Assembly: GCF_048544455.1 (NCBI RefSeq)
Contig: NC_133526.1
Location: 8,138,001 to 8,202,000, forward strand
Source: Silene latifolia
Lineage: Eukaryota; Streptophyta; Magnoliopsida; Caryophyllales; Caryophyllaceae
Length of the DNA stretch: 64,000 nt
Direction of reading: 5' to 3'
Shown: piece after piece, positions 12,271 through 24,900 of the stretch
Layout of the letters: every line of letters begins with the position of its first letter
Position numbering within the stretch: the first letter of the stretch is position 1
The notes under the pieces: model-generated
Seen by the model: only the letters and a program-made list of their open reading frames with translations
Databases searched by the model: none
Told to the model about the DNA's origin: nothing
Made by a program: the position numbers and the translations under genes

Positions 12271-14263
12271 GGTAAAGGAGTAAGAGATTAGAACGGTATA
12301 AAAATAAATTATACAATATTATAAAAAGGCAAAACTATGTATTAAAAAGTTAATTATCTCCATAATTGTCACATGCTTACACATACCAAAAAAAAATTTA
12401 AAAAAAATAGTGGTTGCAATCACTAAAAAACTAATTTAAACTTTTTATTTCCTCTCATAAATTTGGTTATTAATCCCTATTTATTTAACTTTAATTCCAT
12501 AAGATAATTTAAAAGTAAGGGATATTATCTACCATTATTATTCTGTATGTCATATTTTAATTTCGAAAGATAATTTCTAAACCATTCTCATGCAAAGTAG
12601 ATTGTGTAAAATAACAACAACAACAACTCCAACAACAACAATAATAATAATACGTGGTTTTCATTAGGATAGAGTTGTCATTTTTATTTATTTTTATAGA
12701 AAGGTGTAGTGTCACTAGTGTGGAGTTGAATGGATGAATATGGTATAAGTGTAGTGTGGAGTTGAATGGAGGATTTTTAAATTGTCTTTGTAATTCATTT
12801 GTTATGTTGAAAACGTTTTCTATTCAATAATTGTTATTTTGATTTCGATTTGTATCCAAAAGCTCCATAAAAAAGTTTCGAGCTTCCAACCATGGCTATA
12901 AGCGTAAGTAGTTTTGGTTCTCTCAAGTTCTGTTTAAAGCTTTTTTTTTGCTTGAAATTAAATTGACTACTCGTGTAATTTTTTATTTTTTATTTTTTTT
13001 GAAAAGAAAATGTTGAAAGAACCAACATCAAAACAAATACTAAATAAATTTTGGGATTTTATTATTAGAATAAATTTTACGGATAAAATCATCGTTTATT
13101 TTTCCAATTTTATACTTCTCACCGTATTATTTCAAAATAATGTTAACCATTCAATCTACCTTGACTATAATTCGCAAATAAAAATATAGAAATTTCTATT
13201 TTGAAAACTTCTTTTATCTCGAATTAAAAAAATGACCGAGACGGAGGGAGTATAATAAAATAGAAGAAAAAAAATCGATGACAACAACAATAACATTATT
13301 CGTGACAAAATACTAATAAACATAACAATATTCATGAAAAAATACTAATAAGTCGTGACAAAAACTTAGTAAACTGTGGTCATATACATAACATAACTAT
13401 ACTTTGACGACATAGTATGACAATATACGTATCGAATAATATTTACGGGTAATAAAACTAACAATTTTTTAAAACATACAATTAAATCACCACATTTTAA
13501 CATTACTTCGTATTTTATTTGTTATTTAGTTTATATTTTATTTATTAATTACGACGACGTAAACTTTCGCATTACTAATTCATTTATTTACTAATTACAC
13601 ATATATATATATATCAACTTATAAGGGAGTTTGCAGATACTCATAGCCTGACTCCCAATCTTCATAAAGAAATGTACTATTCAGCTGTTGCACGTCGACA
13701 TGAGTTTCATTTGCTTTCCCCTAATCAACCTTATTCCATAATCAATCTATTTACCCCGAAAACTCAAAAGAGAGTCAAAGAAGCGGTATTTTCTCAACAC
13801 ATAAATGCTGTGTATTTGTTTCAAGGCATATCAGGGAGGCTAAGATATCTACTAATAGATTAAATGAAAGTGAGGACCGAGAATGCTCAGGTTGTTCTTA
13901 TGGTGGAAGGATGCAAACATACATGTCATGTTTATAAATGATTATGTGCAACGTTCCAACAACAGGTCAAGGCAATGCAAAACGAGTTCAGCGATACCGA
14001 CAACCATATGTTGGCATATGGTGGACATCGTCAATAAACAAAAAAAATTATTTTTTTTTAATGATTTTTTTTTTTAAAAAAAAATCAAATACCAAAATGG
14101 ATTGCCCATCATCATTAATTTCTTCCAAATCTACGTGATTTCTGATTAAGCAAGAGAGGGGTTTGTATTTTATCTCAACGCCGCAAATTTGAGGCTCGGA
14201 TGAATACACAATTCACCCCGGTCAATCTTCTTCCGAATTGGCATCTTAAGTGATCCTAGAGTT
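12271..14263. other. AT-rich intergenic stretch
   Basis: No supported gene. There are short CAA/AAT microsatellite runs near 12614-12650 and a remnant of a Stowaway end (GACGGAGGGAGTATA) near 13240. A 63-codon plus frame at 13672-13863 has ordinary amino-acid content but no recognised domain. Confidence 0.55.
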
Positions 14264-14422
14264 GAATACAATCCAATATCACACCCCTGAGATAAAAAAA
14301 ATTGAATAAAGTTAAAATAAAGTTGTCAGTCGTAATAAACAAGAATACAATCCAATATCACACCCCTGAGATAAAAAAAAATTGAATAGAGTTAAAATAA
14401 AGTTGTCAGTCGTAATAAACAA
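14264..14422. repeat. Two near-identical 79-bp tandem copies
   Basis: The unit starting GAATACAATCCAATATCACA and ending AGTCGTAATAAACAA occurs at 14264 and again at 14343. The copies differ only by about one extra A and one A/G change, so the duplication is recent. No gene is associated. Confidence 0.9.
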
Positions 14423-16192
14423 AGTTATTCCCTATTCTAATTGATCATGTGACCACTATATTTACCTATAACACATTTCATAGGATGACATCTTTGTCCT
14501 CTGGACCGGAGGCTTATAAAAGTTCCAGGAATCTCCTTCGAGTCAAACTAAGATAGGTAGAGGTTTGATTTGTTCGAACCTCAAATTGTTGATAGCCCGT
14601 GACAACCCCTAACTCACCCCAAATTCTTACATGGTGTACTGTTGTCTCTACGGTGACTTGGCAATCGCCTCCGACAAGAACAGAGAAACTATACGAGCCA
14701 TACACATTGTTTGGTATCGTCATCATGCATTAAAAACACTTGACTTACCACTTCGACCAACTACACTCACACTTAAGCAAAGCAACAGTCCATGTTTACA
14801 AAACGGTTTTTCAAATCGAGCTTTCCGACTCATAAGTTTTACACTTTGTCATTTCTCGTCAAGCAACCGAGCATGTAAGTATGATGGTGTAATTAATTCT
14901 CTTATTTCATATTCTCTTTACAATTTTCATGACTTTAACATCATAAAACGTGCATAACACGATTCAAAACTTGGAAATATTAAGCCAAAACTGAATTTTG
15001 GCCTGAGACAGAGGCTTATTGCCTCGCCTAGAGGCTCGCGCCTCTTATGGCTTCTCGGGTCAGAACCCAACGTGTTTGAGTTCATCATTCCTTTACATTT
15101 CACATTTTATTTTATTATTTTCTTTACGGTTTTCTTACCATATCAAATCATTTTTATGATAAATATTTTTGACCATTACCGAAATCATCCTTGGTTATTT
15201 ATACGATGACGGTTTTATCTCGTGTAACGATGATATTGTTGGTTAATAACAAATTTATGGAAATTTAAACATTTTCATCTCCTATTTCTTTCATTTTTCT
15301 CTTTTATTCACATTTGCAAGCATTTTACTCATATTCATAATCATCCTTGGTTCATATATACCATGTCAATTTAATCCCGAGAATGATGTTAAATATCGAT
15401 TAATTACAAAGCAATGAACTTAATATAAGTAGTTCATATCAAACACTTTTATTTCATGTTTATTTTATTTCATCTCATTTCTTTTTATTTCCTCTTTATC
15501 TTGACCATATTGCATGTCATCCTTGGCTAGCACATATGTCATGTCGATTTAATTCGAGAACGGTGACGAATTAGTAAGTTCCCTTGTGGACATTTAGAAT
15601 AAGGTGGGTAGATTGTTGTTGTGTAAAGTTTTTGGCTAAAATATCATCTTATGATAAAATGAGGTGCATAGGTTAAGGGTCCACAAAACCAATAAAAACT
15701 CATTGTTATTGTGGATGCTCTTATCATATACTTGTAGGATATTTCTACTGTATACCATGTGTTTATTTGCATTTTACTATAAATTCTTCGTTTTTCAAAA
15801 TCGCCAAGATACTCCTAAACTCAACAAATTGTTCTATAAATACCCTAATGCTAAAATTTTACTATTTTAAATATTATATTTTTGGGGTTTGGTTGATCAG
15901 TCGTCCAAAATAAGTAAAACAATGAATATAATCTTTATTTTCTCATCAATGTACAATTTTTTGTGACAATATGTAACCACTATAAAACTCGAATTTGGAC
16001 TGGGGGTATTTAGGTGCTAATTTGGGAGTTTAAGGGTATATCGGATATTTCTTAAAAATTGGTGGTATATGTTAGAATTTGGGAAAACATAAGGGGTTCA
16101 CATAAAAAATCTCTATAATATATATAAGGGAGAGGGATTTTGAACCCGTAATCTATCAAAATAATACATACGTCTTAACTACTAGGATAAGC
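14423..16192. other. Intergenic stretch with diverged repeats
   Basis: No supported gene. A minus-strand frame at 14514-14726 (70 codons) is unrecognised. At 15180-15575 a degenerate tandem repeat carries CATCCTTGG at 15186, 15342 and 15518, spaced 156 and 176 bp, each followed by a variant of ATGTC..TTTAAT..CGAGAA.GGTG. The rest is AT-rich. Confidence 0.5.
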
Positions 16193-17701
16193 TGATGAGT
16201 CCCCATTTTGTGTCTATTTCACCTTTCTTTTCTATGCATATTTCCCGATCACATTAGCCCCATTTTGTAGCTTTAGCCCGTACTATGGAATTTTGTATGC
16301 CTCACTGCAGATTTTGCATAAGGAAGAGGGCTAAGGGAGCTAGATATTGAACTTTCAAGAGATGCTTAGAAGAGAAGAGTGAAGTGAAGAGAAGAAGAGT
16401 GAAGTGAAGAGAAGAAGAGTGAATCGAAGAGAGGAAGGACTCTCGGCCGTCGGCCAAGGCAAATGTCCACCTACCGAGAGTCCTACTATGCTTACATTGA
16501 CTACGAAGACCTGAAGAAGGAGTCCCAAGGCTAGGCGCGGCCGATCAGCCACCACAAGACACTACCTGAGCCGGTCAACAGCCGGCGGCCGGTCCACCGG
16601 CTTGCCATACCTGATGATTTAATTGGAACTCAAAAGTTCCAGAGGGTTTTGTGCCGGTCAAATGACCGACGGCCGGTCCACCGGCTCAGACTCCCTTCTC
16701 CGCATTTTGAACTCTTTTGTAATTTTCGACCTAAACAATTGTAAGCTATAAATACCCCCTCCTTAATTCATTTTCGCAAAAAAAAACCCTAGATCTAAAA
16801 ACTTTCCTTTTTAATTGTAATCCTCTCTTAATCAAGCACTAATCTTTCCTTAATATTTAGTAAAACTAGCAATTATTAGTTAGAATCAATAGTTTACTCT
16901 TGTTCTTTGAAGATTGTATTGGAGGATTTTGAATGTTTTTCTTCTTATTATTCAATCAAGCGATCTCCTTTACTTTTGTTGGTATAATCTCCTCTCTTAT
17001 TTACTTATTAATCATTTGTTTACAATTGTTTTGCCTTTCATAATTGCTATAATAATCATCATGTTTTCTCTTTATGTTACTTGTTCTTCTTCTCTTATTA
17101 GCATGATTATCTTCAATATGAGTGAGTAGATACCCTTCTAGGGTTTAGGGGGAGTCTATATGGAATTTCGGGGCATGATTGTATGATTATTTGGGTCTTT
17201 GGTGGATTGTTTATCTTTCTTGTTCATGCATACAAGGTGTTTGATTGATTGCATGAGTGAAAGCTTGTGCCTTTCTTTCATTATTGCTTAATTCCTTCAT
17301 TAAATGAAAGTTTGTGGGGGTCTTGTTGTTTGTTTAAGTGAAGTGTGATACTTAATGAGAATTAGTTGTCACCTTTAGGATATTCAAGACATTGAATTGC
17401 ATCCTAGGATAAACTCTTACCATAAACCCTTTAAATATCATGTTTGCCCTTAAACCATCAAGATGACCCCGAAAGCTCTAGTTTTTAATTAATCGTATTC
17501 ATTTTCATCAACTTGTTTGTTCAATTGCTCTAGTGATTAAAACCAAAACCACTTCTTTTAGTATTGATTAAACTTGACTCTAAGTTGAACCTAGTAGCAA
17601 CCCCCGCCGTCCTTGTGTTCGACCCCGACTAAATACTACGCTTTTTCGGGTTTTACAAATAGTTTTGATAGAAGGAAACCGCGACAATTTCTTACCTATC
17701 A
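16193..17701 (+). mobile_element. Solo LTR (1509 bp) with perfect 5-bp target duplication TAAGC
   Basis: It begins TGATGAGTCCCCATTTTGTG and ends CTTACCTATCA. The flanks are TAAGC at 16188-16192 and TAAGC at 17702-17706, so it is one LTR left after recombination between the two LTRs of an element. A TATA-like CTATAAATAC near 16746 marks the LTR promoter. A 21-bp GAAGAGAAGAGTGAAGT-type tandem repeat lies at about 16370-16440. Blocks such as GTGTTCGACCCCGACTAAAT and the CCGGTCAAC/GGCCGGTCCACCGG motifs link it to the minus-strand LTR at 7.3-10.2 kb. Confidence 0.9.
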
Positions 17702-17706
17702 TAAGC

Positions 17707-19223
17707 CTTCTTCGGTTATACGGTAGTGTATATGATACTCTTATCAAGTAATGTTACGGGGTGTTTGATTCAGTGACGAATCCAGAATTTTAGAAATGGA
17801 AGTGCACACTCAAATTATTTTTCCCGGATAATATAGCAAAATCATCGATAATTTGAATTTATCATCATCATTACAAGTCAAAATGACGTCAAAAAATTAC
17901 CCATATCAAAGAAGCGGAAATTTGAGTTGAGTTAGAACTCTCCTGATTAGGTTTGTAAATGAGCGGATCTCACTTGACAAGCTCTCAGAATCAATTGGTC
18001 TCCCTTGTGACGGGTCACCATTTGTGGCGGATATTTTGTGAGTAGAAATGGTAACATAATGGGTTAGTGGAGAAAGGGGACCACATGAATAGTGTTGCAG
18101 AGAGAGAAAAAGTGGGTACTTTGTGAGGTAAAGTGGTATCCGTCACTCAAGAGTGACGGATATGTCATGTTTTTAATGAGAATTTGTGTCTCAGAATAGA
18201 TTTGGTCACAGTTCATTTTGTACTCTATTTTACCGTGCCCAAGTCTAAGCACGAGTTAAGTTTAACCAAACATGAGCTTATCCGAGGCCAAAGCTTGAAT
18301 AGATTAGCTCGTTGGAGTTTGTTTCTATTTTTATTTTTAGAATATTTTAATATACACAATTATTTTAAAGTTTAGATTTTCAATATGCACATTGATTAGA
18401 ATATTAACATTATTATAACAATATAATTGAAATGATAACTAAAATATTTAAACTTTACCTCTCTCATTTTCTAACATATATAACCGTATAATCTTAGCGT
18501 CCGACTCAAGCACGATAAATGTCGATTGCTTCTATAATGGAAATCAGATACAATGTAGTGATAAAAGGGTTGGAGACGGTCTCACACACTGTAAGACGGT
18601 CATATACAGGTACGAATTATTCATATATATTGCTATTATTAATAGAAGAGTGGTTTTTATATAAATATCGTCCTACAGACTCACACAATAATTATTGCTT
18701 GAAATAAGTATTAATATTGTTGTGCCTTTGTTAATTTCAACAACATTATAATAGTGAAACTTCGCTACTGCTAACTTGATATTTAAAATCACAAATTCTT
18801 ATTGAAGACGGACACTATCCGTCACAAGCTGAAGTGAATAGTGTCCCTTTCACAAAATGCAAATGGATAGTGCAAGTGTGGGGAAATAAATACCCCACTT
18901 ACCCTCCTACTTGCATTTTGTAAAAGGGTCACTATCTGTATTCAGCTTGTGACGGATAGTGATCCTCTTCAATGAGACGGGATGATGTAAAATAATCCAC
19001 ATAGTTAGAAATCAAGGGTTGGAGACTTAAAAGCTTGAAGGAAAATGAAATTTGTCAAATTAAAAGGGTTAATCAAAGATGGCTTTCATAAAACGAAGAG
19101 GCTGACCAAAAGCTTTCTAAGTCCTTAATTGGAAAGTTTGAAAGTCCAGGCATTTACCTATAAAATATCTTAAAGTTGAGTCCCTTGTCTTACATATAAC
19201 TCTTTTATTCTCTTAAAGAGTGT

Positions 19224-19228
<5 letters not shown>
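17707..19228. other. Intergenic stretch rich in foldback MITE-like sequences
   Basis: No gene is supported. At 18137-18162 lies a perfect 12-bp palindrome with a 2-nt loop (TATCCGTCACTC/GAGTGACGGATA), probably one end of a MITE that starts near 17995 (TTGTGACGGGTCACC). At about 18565-18610 is another small foldback piece (GGAGACGGTCTCACAC). Confidence 0.55.
18801..18974. mobile_element. Foldback MITE with about 62-bp arms
   Basis: The left arm (18801-18862, ATTGAAGACGGACACTATCC...) pairs with the right arm (18911-18974) as a long imperfect inverted repeat with a loop of about 48 bp. Both arms carry CTATCCGTCACAAGCTGAA. The outer left flank CACAAATTCTTATTGAAGAC matches the start of other MITE-like pieces in this window (48.3, 49.07, 49.65 and 54.27 kb). 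Confidence 0.75.

Positions 19229-19266
<38 letters not shown>
19229..19266. repeat. 38-bp poly(A) homopolymer
   Basis: An uninterrupted A run in intergenic DNA. No retroposed gene body was recognised upstream of it. Confidence 0.9.
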
Positions 19267-19268
<2 letters not shown>

Positions 19269-19474
19269 ACTCTGTAACATTTTACATTTACCTTGTGAGT
19301 GACCTTTTAATTTTGCCGAGGTGTATTGAGAGAACTTGCATTGGCCGTCCCTGAATATTATCCCTTGAAAACAAAAATAATGACATAATGACAGTAATTA
19401 GAGCATTTTAAATGGTTATCTAAAAGGACTTATTTGCAAATAAAAAAGATTTTAAGTTACTTGTTTAATCATTA

Positions 19475-19808
19475 GAGCACTTCACATGAACTAGATTAAA
19501 TTGAGCTAGTTGTTTTATGGAGCTAGTAGCTCAAATGGAGCCACAAGAAGAATATAACCAATAAAAAATAGTGGTCATATTAATAAAGTTTTAATTTTAT
19601 GTTATAAATTTGGAAATTGAATAAATAAATAGAGAAGTGTGTTAAGCGGGTCTAATCAAGCTAGTAGTAAATTAGATTAACCATTGGAGTAAATTGTAGC
19701 TTAAAATTGTTGTAACTTAAAAAATTGATGTGACAAAGGTAAACTAGTAGATTAAAAAATTATAGATTAATCAAGCTAGTAGCAACTAGTTTACCATTGA
19801 AGATGCTC
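19475..19808. mobile_element. Tourist-like (PIF/Harbinger) MITE with TTA target duplication
   Basis: The left end GAGCACTTCACATG and the complement of the right end, GAGCATCTTCAATG, form terminal inverted repeats. The element is flanked by TTA on both sides (19472-19474 and 19809-19811). The inner parts carry repeated CTAGTAGCTC/CTAGTTTACC-type motifs in both orientations. Length is 334 bp and it has no coding capacity. Confidence 0.7.
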
Positions 19809-20216
19809 TTATGTTTAGAGGAAAGTGAAAAAGTTTTTATATTTGTAAGATAATAATGAGAACAACCAAATAAATACAATTATAATTTGTTACGTGTTTT
19901 AAAAATAAATTTTAAGATTCACACAAAGACAAACGTAGATGAGACATTTGTTATCAAACCGGTTATTCATTTAAAAAGCCTCCTCAGAAAATAATTGCTT
20001 AAAACAAATCTCTTATTGACCGATTTAAATGAAAACTTGGTTATTACAAACTTTTTGAATTACACCTCCCCTACAAAAAAAAAAAAAAAAAAAAAATTGT
20101 AAATGAGTTGGAAATGAGTTCTAGTCACACGTGTCACGTTTATATACGTGGCATAGAATATACGGACATACTCCCTCCATTTTCCCATTTTCACCCATTT
20201 GCTTTTTGAAGGTTAA

Positions 20217-20868
20217 GGCTCTGTTTGGTAAACGGCGGATTAATTTCAGCATAAACAGATTGCAAAAGCAGATTATAAATGATAATCCCTCCTATTCCGA
20301 ATAACTGTCCCATTTGGACAATGGCACAAAAATTAAGGAATGAAGTTAAAATAATGAAAAATATTGTATAGGGGTAAGAATATAGGAGTTAAATAATGAA
20401 AAGTATTGAATATGATGGTTTAAGGGTGGTTGATGTGGTAAATAAAGAAAAGAGCCAAGGGTAGGAAAGTCAAAAAACATGTCCAAATATGGCAAATGGG
20501 ACAGTTATGTGAATAGACGGAAATGGCAAATGGGACAGTTATTCAGAATAGGAGGGAGTAGATTTTATGAGCAGGTTTGACTAGCATATTATAATTAGCA
20601 GAATTAGTTTTAGTGTTTGGTAATTGGCATATTACGATTAGTAGATTGTAAGTTTTCTTTGTAAAATGTTGTAAAATTTCCTATTTTAGAATATGCTAAC
20701 CAATATGCTGGGGGAAGCAGCATATTGTGAAACAGCATATCGACCTCAAATATGTTGTTTCAATATGTTGTTTACCAAACACTAAAATTAGCATATTGAT
20801 TGGTCAAACGTGCTAAACCCCTTGAATATGCTAAAAATCGGCCAATATGTCGTTTACCAAACACCCCC
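20217..20868. mobile_element. hAT-like MITE nested in the outer Stowaway
   Basis: The ends GCTCTGTTTGGTAAACGGC and GTCGTTTACCAAACACCCCC form an inverted repeat of the GTTTGGTAAAC type seen in hAT-like plant MITEs. Internal AGCATATT motifs occur in both orientations. No clean 8-bp target duplication could be read, so the superfamily call is tentative. Confidence 0.65.
20285..20558. mobile_element. Inner Stowaway MITE nested in the hAT-like MITE
   Basis: It has TA on both sides (20283-20284 and 20559-20560) and long terminal inverted repeats: ATCCCTCCTATTCCGAATAA at the left and a right end reading TTATTCAGAATAGGAGGGAG. The internal part is AT-rich and non-coding. Confidence 0.85.
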
Positions 20869-20953
20869 TAAAGCTTTCAAACTTTGACCGTCAAGAAAAA
20901 AAAATTCAAGAAAAAAAAATAACATATAGACATAAAAAAATACGATCAAAGTG

Positions 20954-21047
20954 GCGTCTTGAAAAACGCAATAAAGCAAATGAGGTGAAAATAGGAAAAT
21001 GCGTCTTGGAGACCGCAATAAAGCAAATGAGGTGAAAATAGGAAAAT
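20954..21047. repeat. 47-bp tandem duplication at the right arm of the outer Stowaway
   Basis: The unit GCGTCTTG..GCAATAAAGCA...GGTGAAAATAGGAAAAT is present at 20954-21000 and 21001-21047 with few differences. It is a local duplication of the right terminal arm. Confidence 0.85.
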
Positions 21048-21965
21048 GGAAGGAGTGCTTTGTAGCGAGTAGGTGAGGCAAGTTTTTAAAGTCTTTTTAT
21101 TTACGCTATTGGGAAGATAATCTCAATCTCGCCTCCTAAAAAACTATCTACACCTGCAACAATAAAAAAAATTCTAAATGCAAAATTGTGACTAAATGCA
21201 ACATTATTAATCAAGTTTTCTTTACACTTTCAGGTATGAGGATGTTGTTTTCTTATTAAGAGTCTTATTAAGAGTCTGTCTACACACAGTGTATGTATAG
21301 CCTTTTCCGATACAATGCCTCTGATGGTAATGAACTCAAAAGAGTTCCGTTGCAAGAGATTTTGAAGGACATCCATTAAAATCGTTGGAAGACAGAAATA
21401 TGAGCAGATGAATGATGAAGCTGCATTTTCTCATACCAGATTACAACACTTGCATTCTCTTCTTTTCATCAAAATTCACTTTACATATAATAGGGGATTG
21501 AGAAGAAAATCGGGAACAAAACGGAAAACACGAATCCCGCTAACCTACATCTTAACTTAACTTTGAGGCCCTAACCTTCAACATCTAAACATACTTTGTC
21601 ACTCTTGTTCTAGTCCAAAACTTCAATTAAAGCTTTTAAAAATATGATTGAAGATGATACCCATATACCAAGTTAAACCGAACACCAAGAAACGAAATAA
21701 ACCGGGCTTTAACTAACTTCCTTTTTTTTTTTTTTTTGTGAAATTCAGTCAACCACAAATTATCATTCTATACCTTGGTCAAGTGCCACCGGATGTTTGC
21801 CAATCCTTCAGCCTCCCCTTATTAAAATAATTTCTTACCTCCAATGGTCGGAAATATCGAAATTACCTTCTTGATATTTCCAGCACACCTTTTCCCCTCT
21901 CGATAAATATTCCCGACATCAAAGGATGTCTTGGGTAGTCTACCAAAAAATGACTCGGATCAACA

Positions 21966-24900
21966 TCAGTAATTATTTGGCCAGTTCATTTGTGAATGTT
22001 GAGGTTGTTGATAAATGTTACCAGTTGGCCCCACCATGTCTACGGCTCCAGGCCCAGGCATGGCCTGAGACTGTTGTAGAAGGGAGTGTACAGTGCCTGC
22101 TTGAGCAGGATGGAAGACGCCGCCATATGCGCCCTGTGCCGCCTGGGTAGGGGCATAAGTCGCATGCTGACCCTGAGGAAGATTGTAGAATGCATTTACG
22201 GGCAAACTAGACATGTCACGACCCGGTCCAGGGAACCAAACAGCTGTACCTTCCGTCTGCAACATGAAATTCTGATGTTACGAAGGAACCAAAACGCAAT
22301 TCAACTACTTTAACACTTAGAAATTGAAATGGAATTATTAGTAGCTGAAGTACACCTAGCCAAATCGACCCGACAGAATTGACCCGGTTCAAAATGACTA
22401 ATTTGATACAAGAATGTTAAAAGCCGCGATCAGAAAAGACCCGACACATAAATCTTGCAAATATGATTTGATTAGACATCAAATTGGTCATGGACAACAT
22501 TCAAGAAACTAAAACTTCATAATGTGGACATTTTATATGGAAAGTTAAAAATGTACGTATATTGGTCATAAAGTATAACCAAGCCACAACAACACCACCA
22601 GAGCCTTAATCCCAAAATGATTTGGGGTCGGCTGACATAAATCATTTTTTAGAACCATCCATGGGTTACTAAGATACTTATTATTTAAAATCTCTTTTGG
22701 CTCTGAAAAAAAATTATGGTCCTACAATTCGCTAAATTGGGGTCTAAGCCTCTAAGGTGATTTTTGAAGCAAAGGGCACTTTTTTCTCAACTTCCACCAA
22801 CCCTGATATGTGCCAGACCATATGCTACAAAAGTTTTACAACAAGTAGAAAGGCACAAACCTGCTGTCCAGTGATGTATACATTGTCCTTAAACTGGGAC
22901 GCAGCAAGATCCTCATTCGATGTTTGGTTTCCAGGTGCAGGAGGCGGCCCGGGATTAAAACCAACTGGAGTGGGCCCATATGGCCCATAGCCACCACCAA
23001 CACTCATATGTGCAGAGTTCCCAGCATTATTACCAGGCTTATACTGAGAAAGTGGAAATTTAACTGCGGTAGGAGCAGCAGGCCCAGGTGGCGGAGGTGG
23101 GTATAGATTACCAGCCTGAGATTGCTGAGGAAATGCATTATTACCAAGATACTGATGCATGGCAGGGGGTTGAACATAAAATGGAGAAAAATAATGGCTG
23201 TAGGGAATAAAATTAGGGGGATAGTGAGGCATATGAATTCCAGCTGGCTGTCTGAATATAGGCAGTGGCTGTTGAGCCATGGAGCTCGGCATCACCCCAG
23301 CAGTGTGAGTTGCAAGTGGTGGGGCCACTGTTGGTAAACCCATGGAGTTTCCACCCTGAAGTAAAACATAACAGAAAAACACACATTTAACAGTACGAAC
23401 CAGAAGAGAGAAGAGAAAAGTAATAGCTCGCATTTAGTGGAACTAATAAGGTCAAACAAACAAATGCACTATTTTCTGTCAAATATTTGTCAAATGTCAT
23501 AGCACGTGGCATCCGTCATACGTCACATAGGAAAATTTGAAATGTTCCGACATGATTTTGGTGGGGTTTATATTATGTAATTTTATTGTCGTAACGCTTT
23601 AAAAATTTATAATATATCTATATTCAGTACACACTGACACTTCAGTTCCATACTTTGAAATGCTTCTTAATAAAAAAAGATTCTACAACTTCAAAAGATT
23701 CACACATGCCCCTTCAAATGGTAAGTTACAGACCTCAAAAACACTGGAATAGGTAATACGGAGTATATATAACTTCGCTCAAGTCTTGGGGAAGATTGCC
23801 AACGGCACTGAGGACATCATCAACATTAGTGAAATTTTAGTCTTAACATTATTCGGGCTTGCCAACATAAGTCTCTGTATGAAATTGCAAAGACCGGGTA
23901 AACACTGAAGATGTGGAGAAAACGGAAAACGCAATAAAAAATGAAGCAAGATAAGCGGTTGAAAACCCTGATGTTAAAACACTACCCCAGTGCTTCAAGG
24001 GCACTGGCAAATTGTGATGTCATGGAAAGGTCGGAAGTACGCATCTTCATCCGTTAGCATCACAAAGAGGCTGAAAATTACATCAGTGCGGTGACTGCTA
24101 CTTAACAGTAAAAAAAAGTGCAGCCGATTTAGCGAGTCATTTTGCTTTATTCCATCGTAATATCAAACCAAGGAAAATGATTCATTGGATCCATAGGAAA
24201 TGGAACCAACCCAGTGGAAGAAAATAAAAGATACAAAAACAAATTGCACATGTTATCCCGTTTTTAGTTTTTAAATGCAAAATACACATTAATAGGCAAG
24301 AAATTTAAGAAACTGCTCATTTGTCTCCCTAAGCACAAATTTAACCGTCCTATAATCCCCAGTTTGAAACGCAATTACTATTTTAACTTGTTCTAACAAA
24401 AGATAATACACTAACCTCTGATAGAGACTGAGAAGTTTGTGATGACAACACGGTGTACTTAGAAGCAACTCCATGATTTGCAAAAGGCGAAACACGGCCG
24501 TCATTTTCTGATGCTGGCCTATAAAATTGAGCATAAAAGCTAGACGGGTCCACTGGTTGCTGTACCTTAAACAGAAAGCCCGATAAGAACGTCAGCTCTT
24601 CTAGAAATGGAAGACAAAAGTACTACAATAATAAAAAGGGTTAAAGCAAAAATTTATGACACAAGAAACATGTGAAAACAAGCATCTAGAAAACGAATAT
24701 GAAAAAAATATACTCACTGTAAAACCAAAGTCAGTTCAGTTATTAAATCAGAAAGACGGTTAACTGTAAGAGAATAGGAAGAGAAGTGATAATCACTCAC
24801 TACAACACCAGGAGCTCTAGAAACATCGCGTCCTTGAGTCTCAGAACCTCCCATTTGTCCTAGCTGATTCCCAAGCATTGGAGGCATAACATCAAAACTA

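Larger units (their letters stand above)
20171..21055. mobile_element. Outer Stowaway-like MITE, split by a nested element
   Basis: The left arm CTCCCTCCATTTTCCCATTT at 20171 (preceded by TA) pairs with a right arm ending AGGAAAATGGAAGGAG at 21055. Both arms continue into a CCCATTTGC/GCAAATGAGG stretch. The middle is occupied by the hAT-like insertion at 20217-20868. The right-hand TA duplication has decayed to TG. Confidence 0.75.

Noticed and set aside
13672-13863. 63-codon plus-strand frame with normal-looking composition
   Set aside because: It is short, isolated, without a recognised domain or splice sites, and frames of this length are expected by chance.
14514-14726. Minus-strand 70-codon frame (starts MMTIPNNVYGSY)
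   Set aside because: Its composition is protein-like, but no family is recognised and no flanking exons could be joined to it. It is left as unassigned intergenic sequence.
19229-19266. Poly(A) run as the tail of a processed pseudogene or LINE
   Set aside because: The 1 kb upstream shows no coding similarity and no target duplication was found, so it is listed only as a homopolymer.
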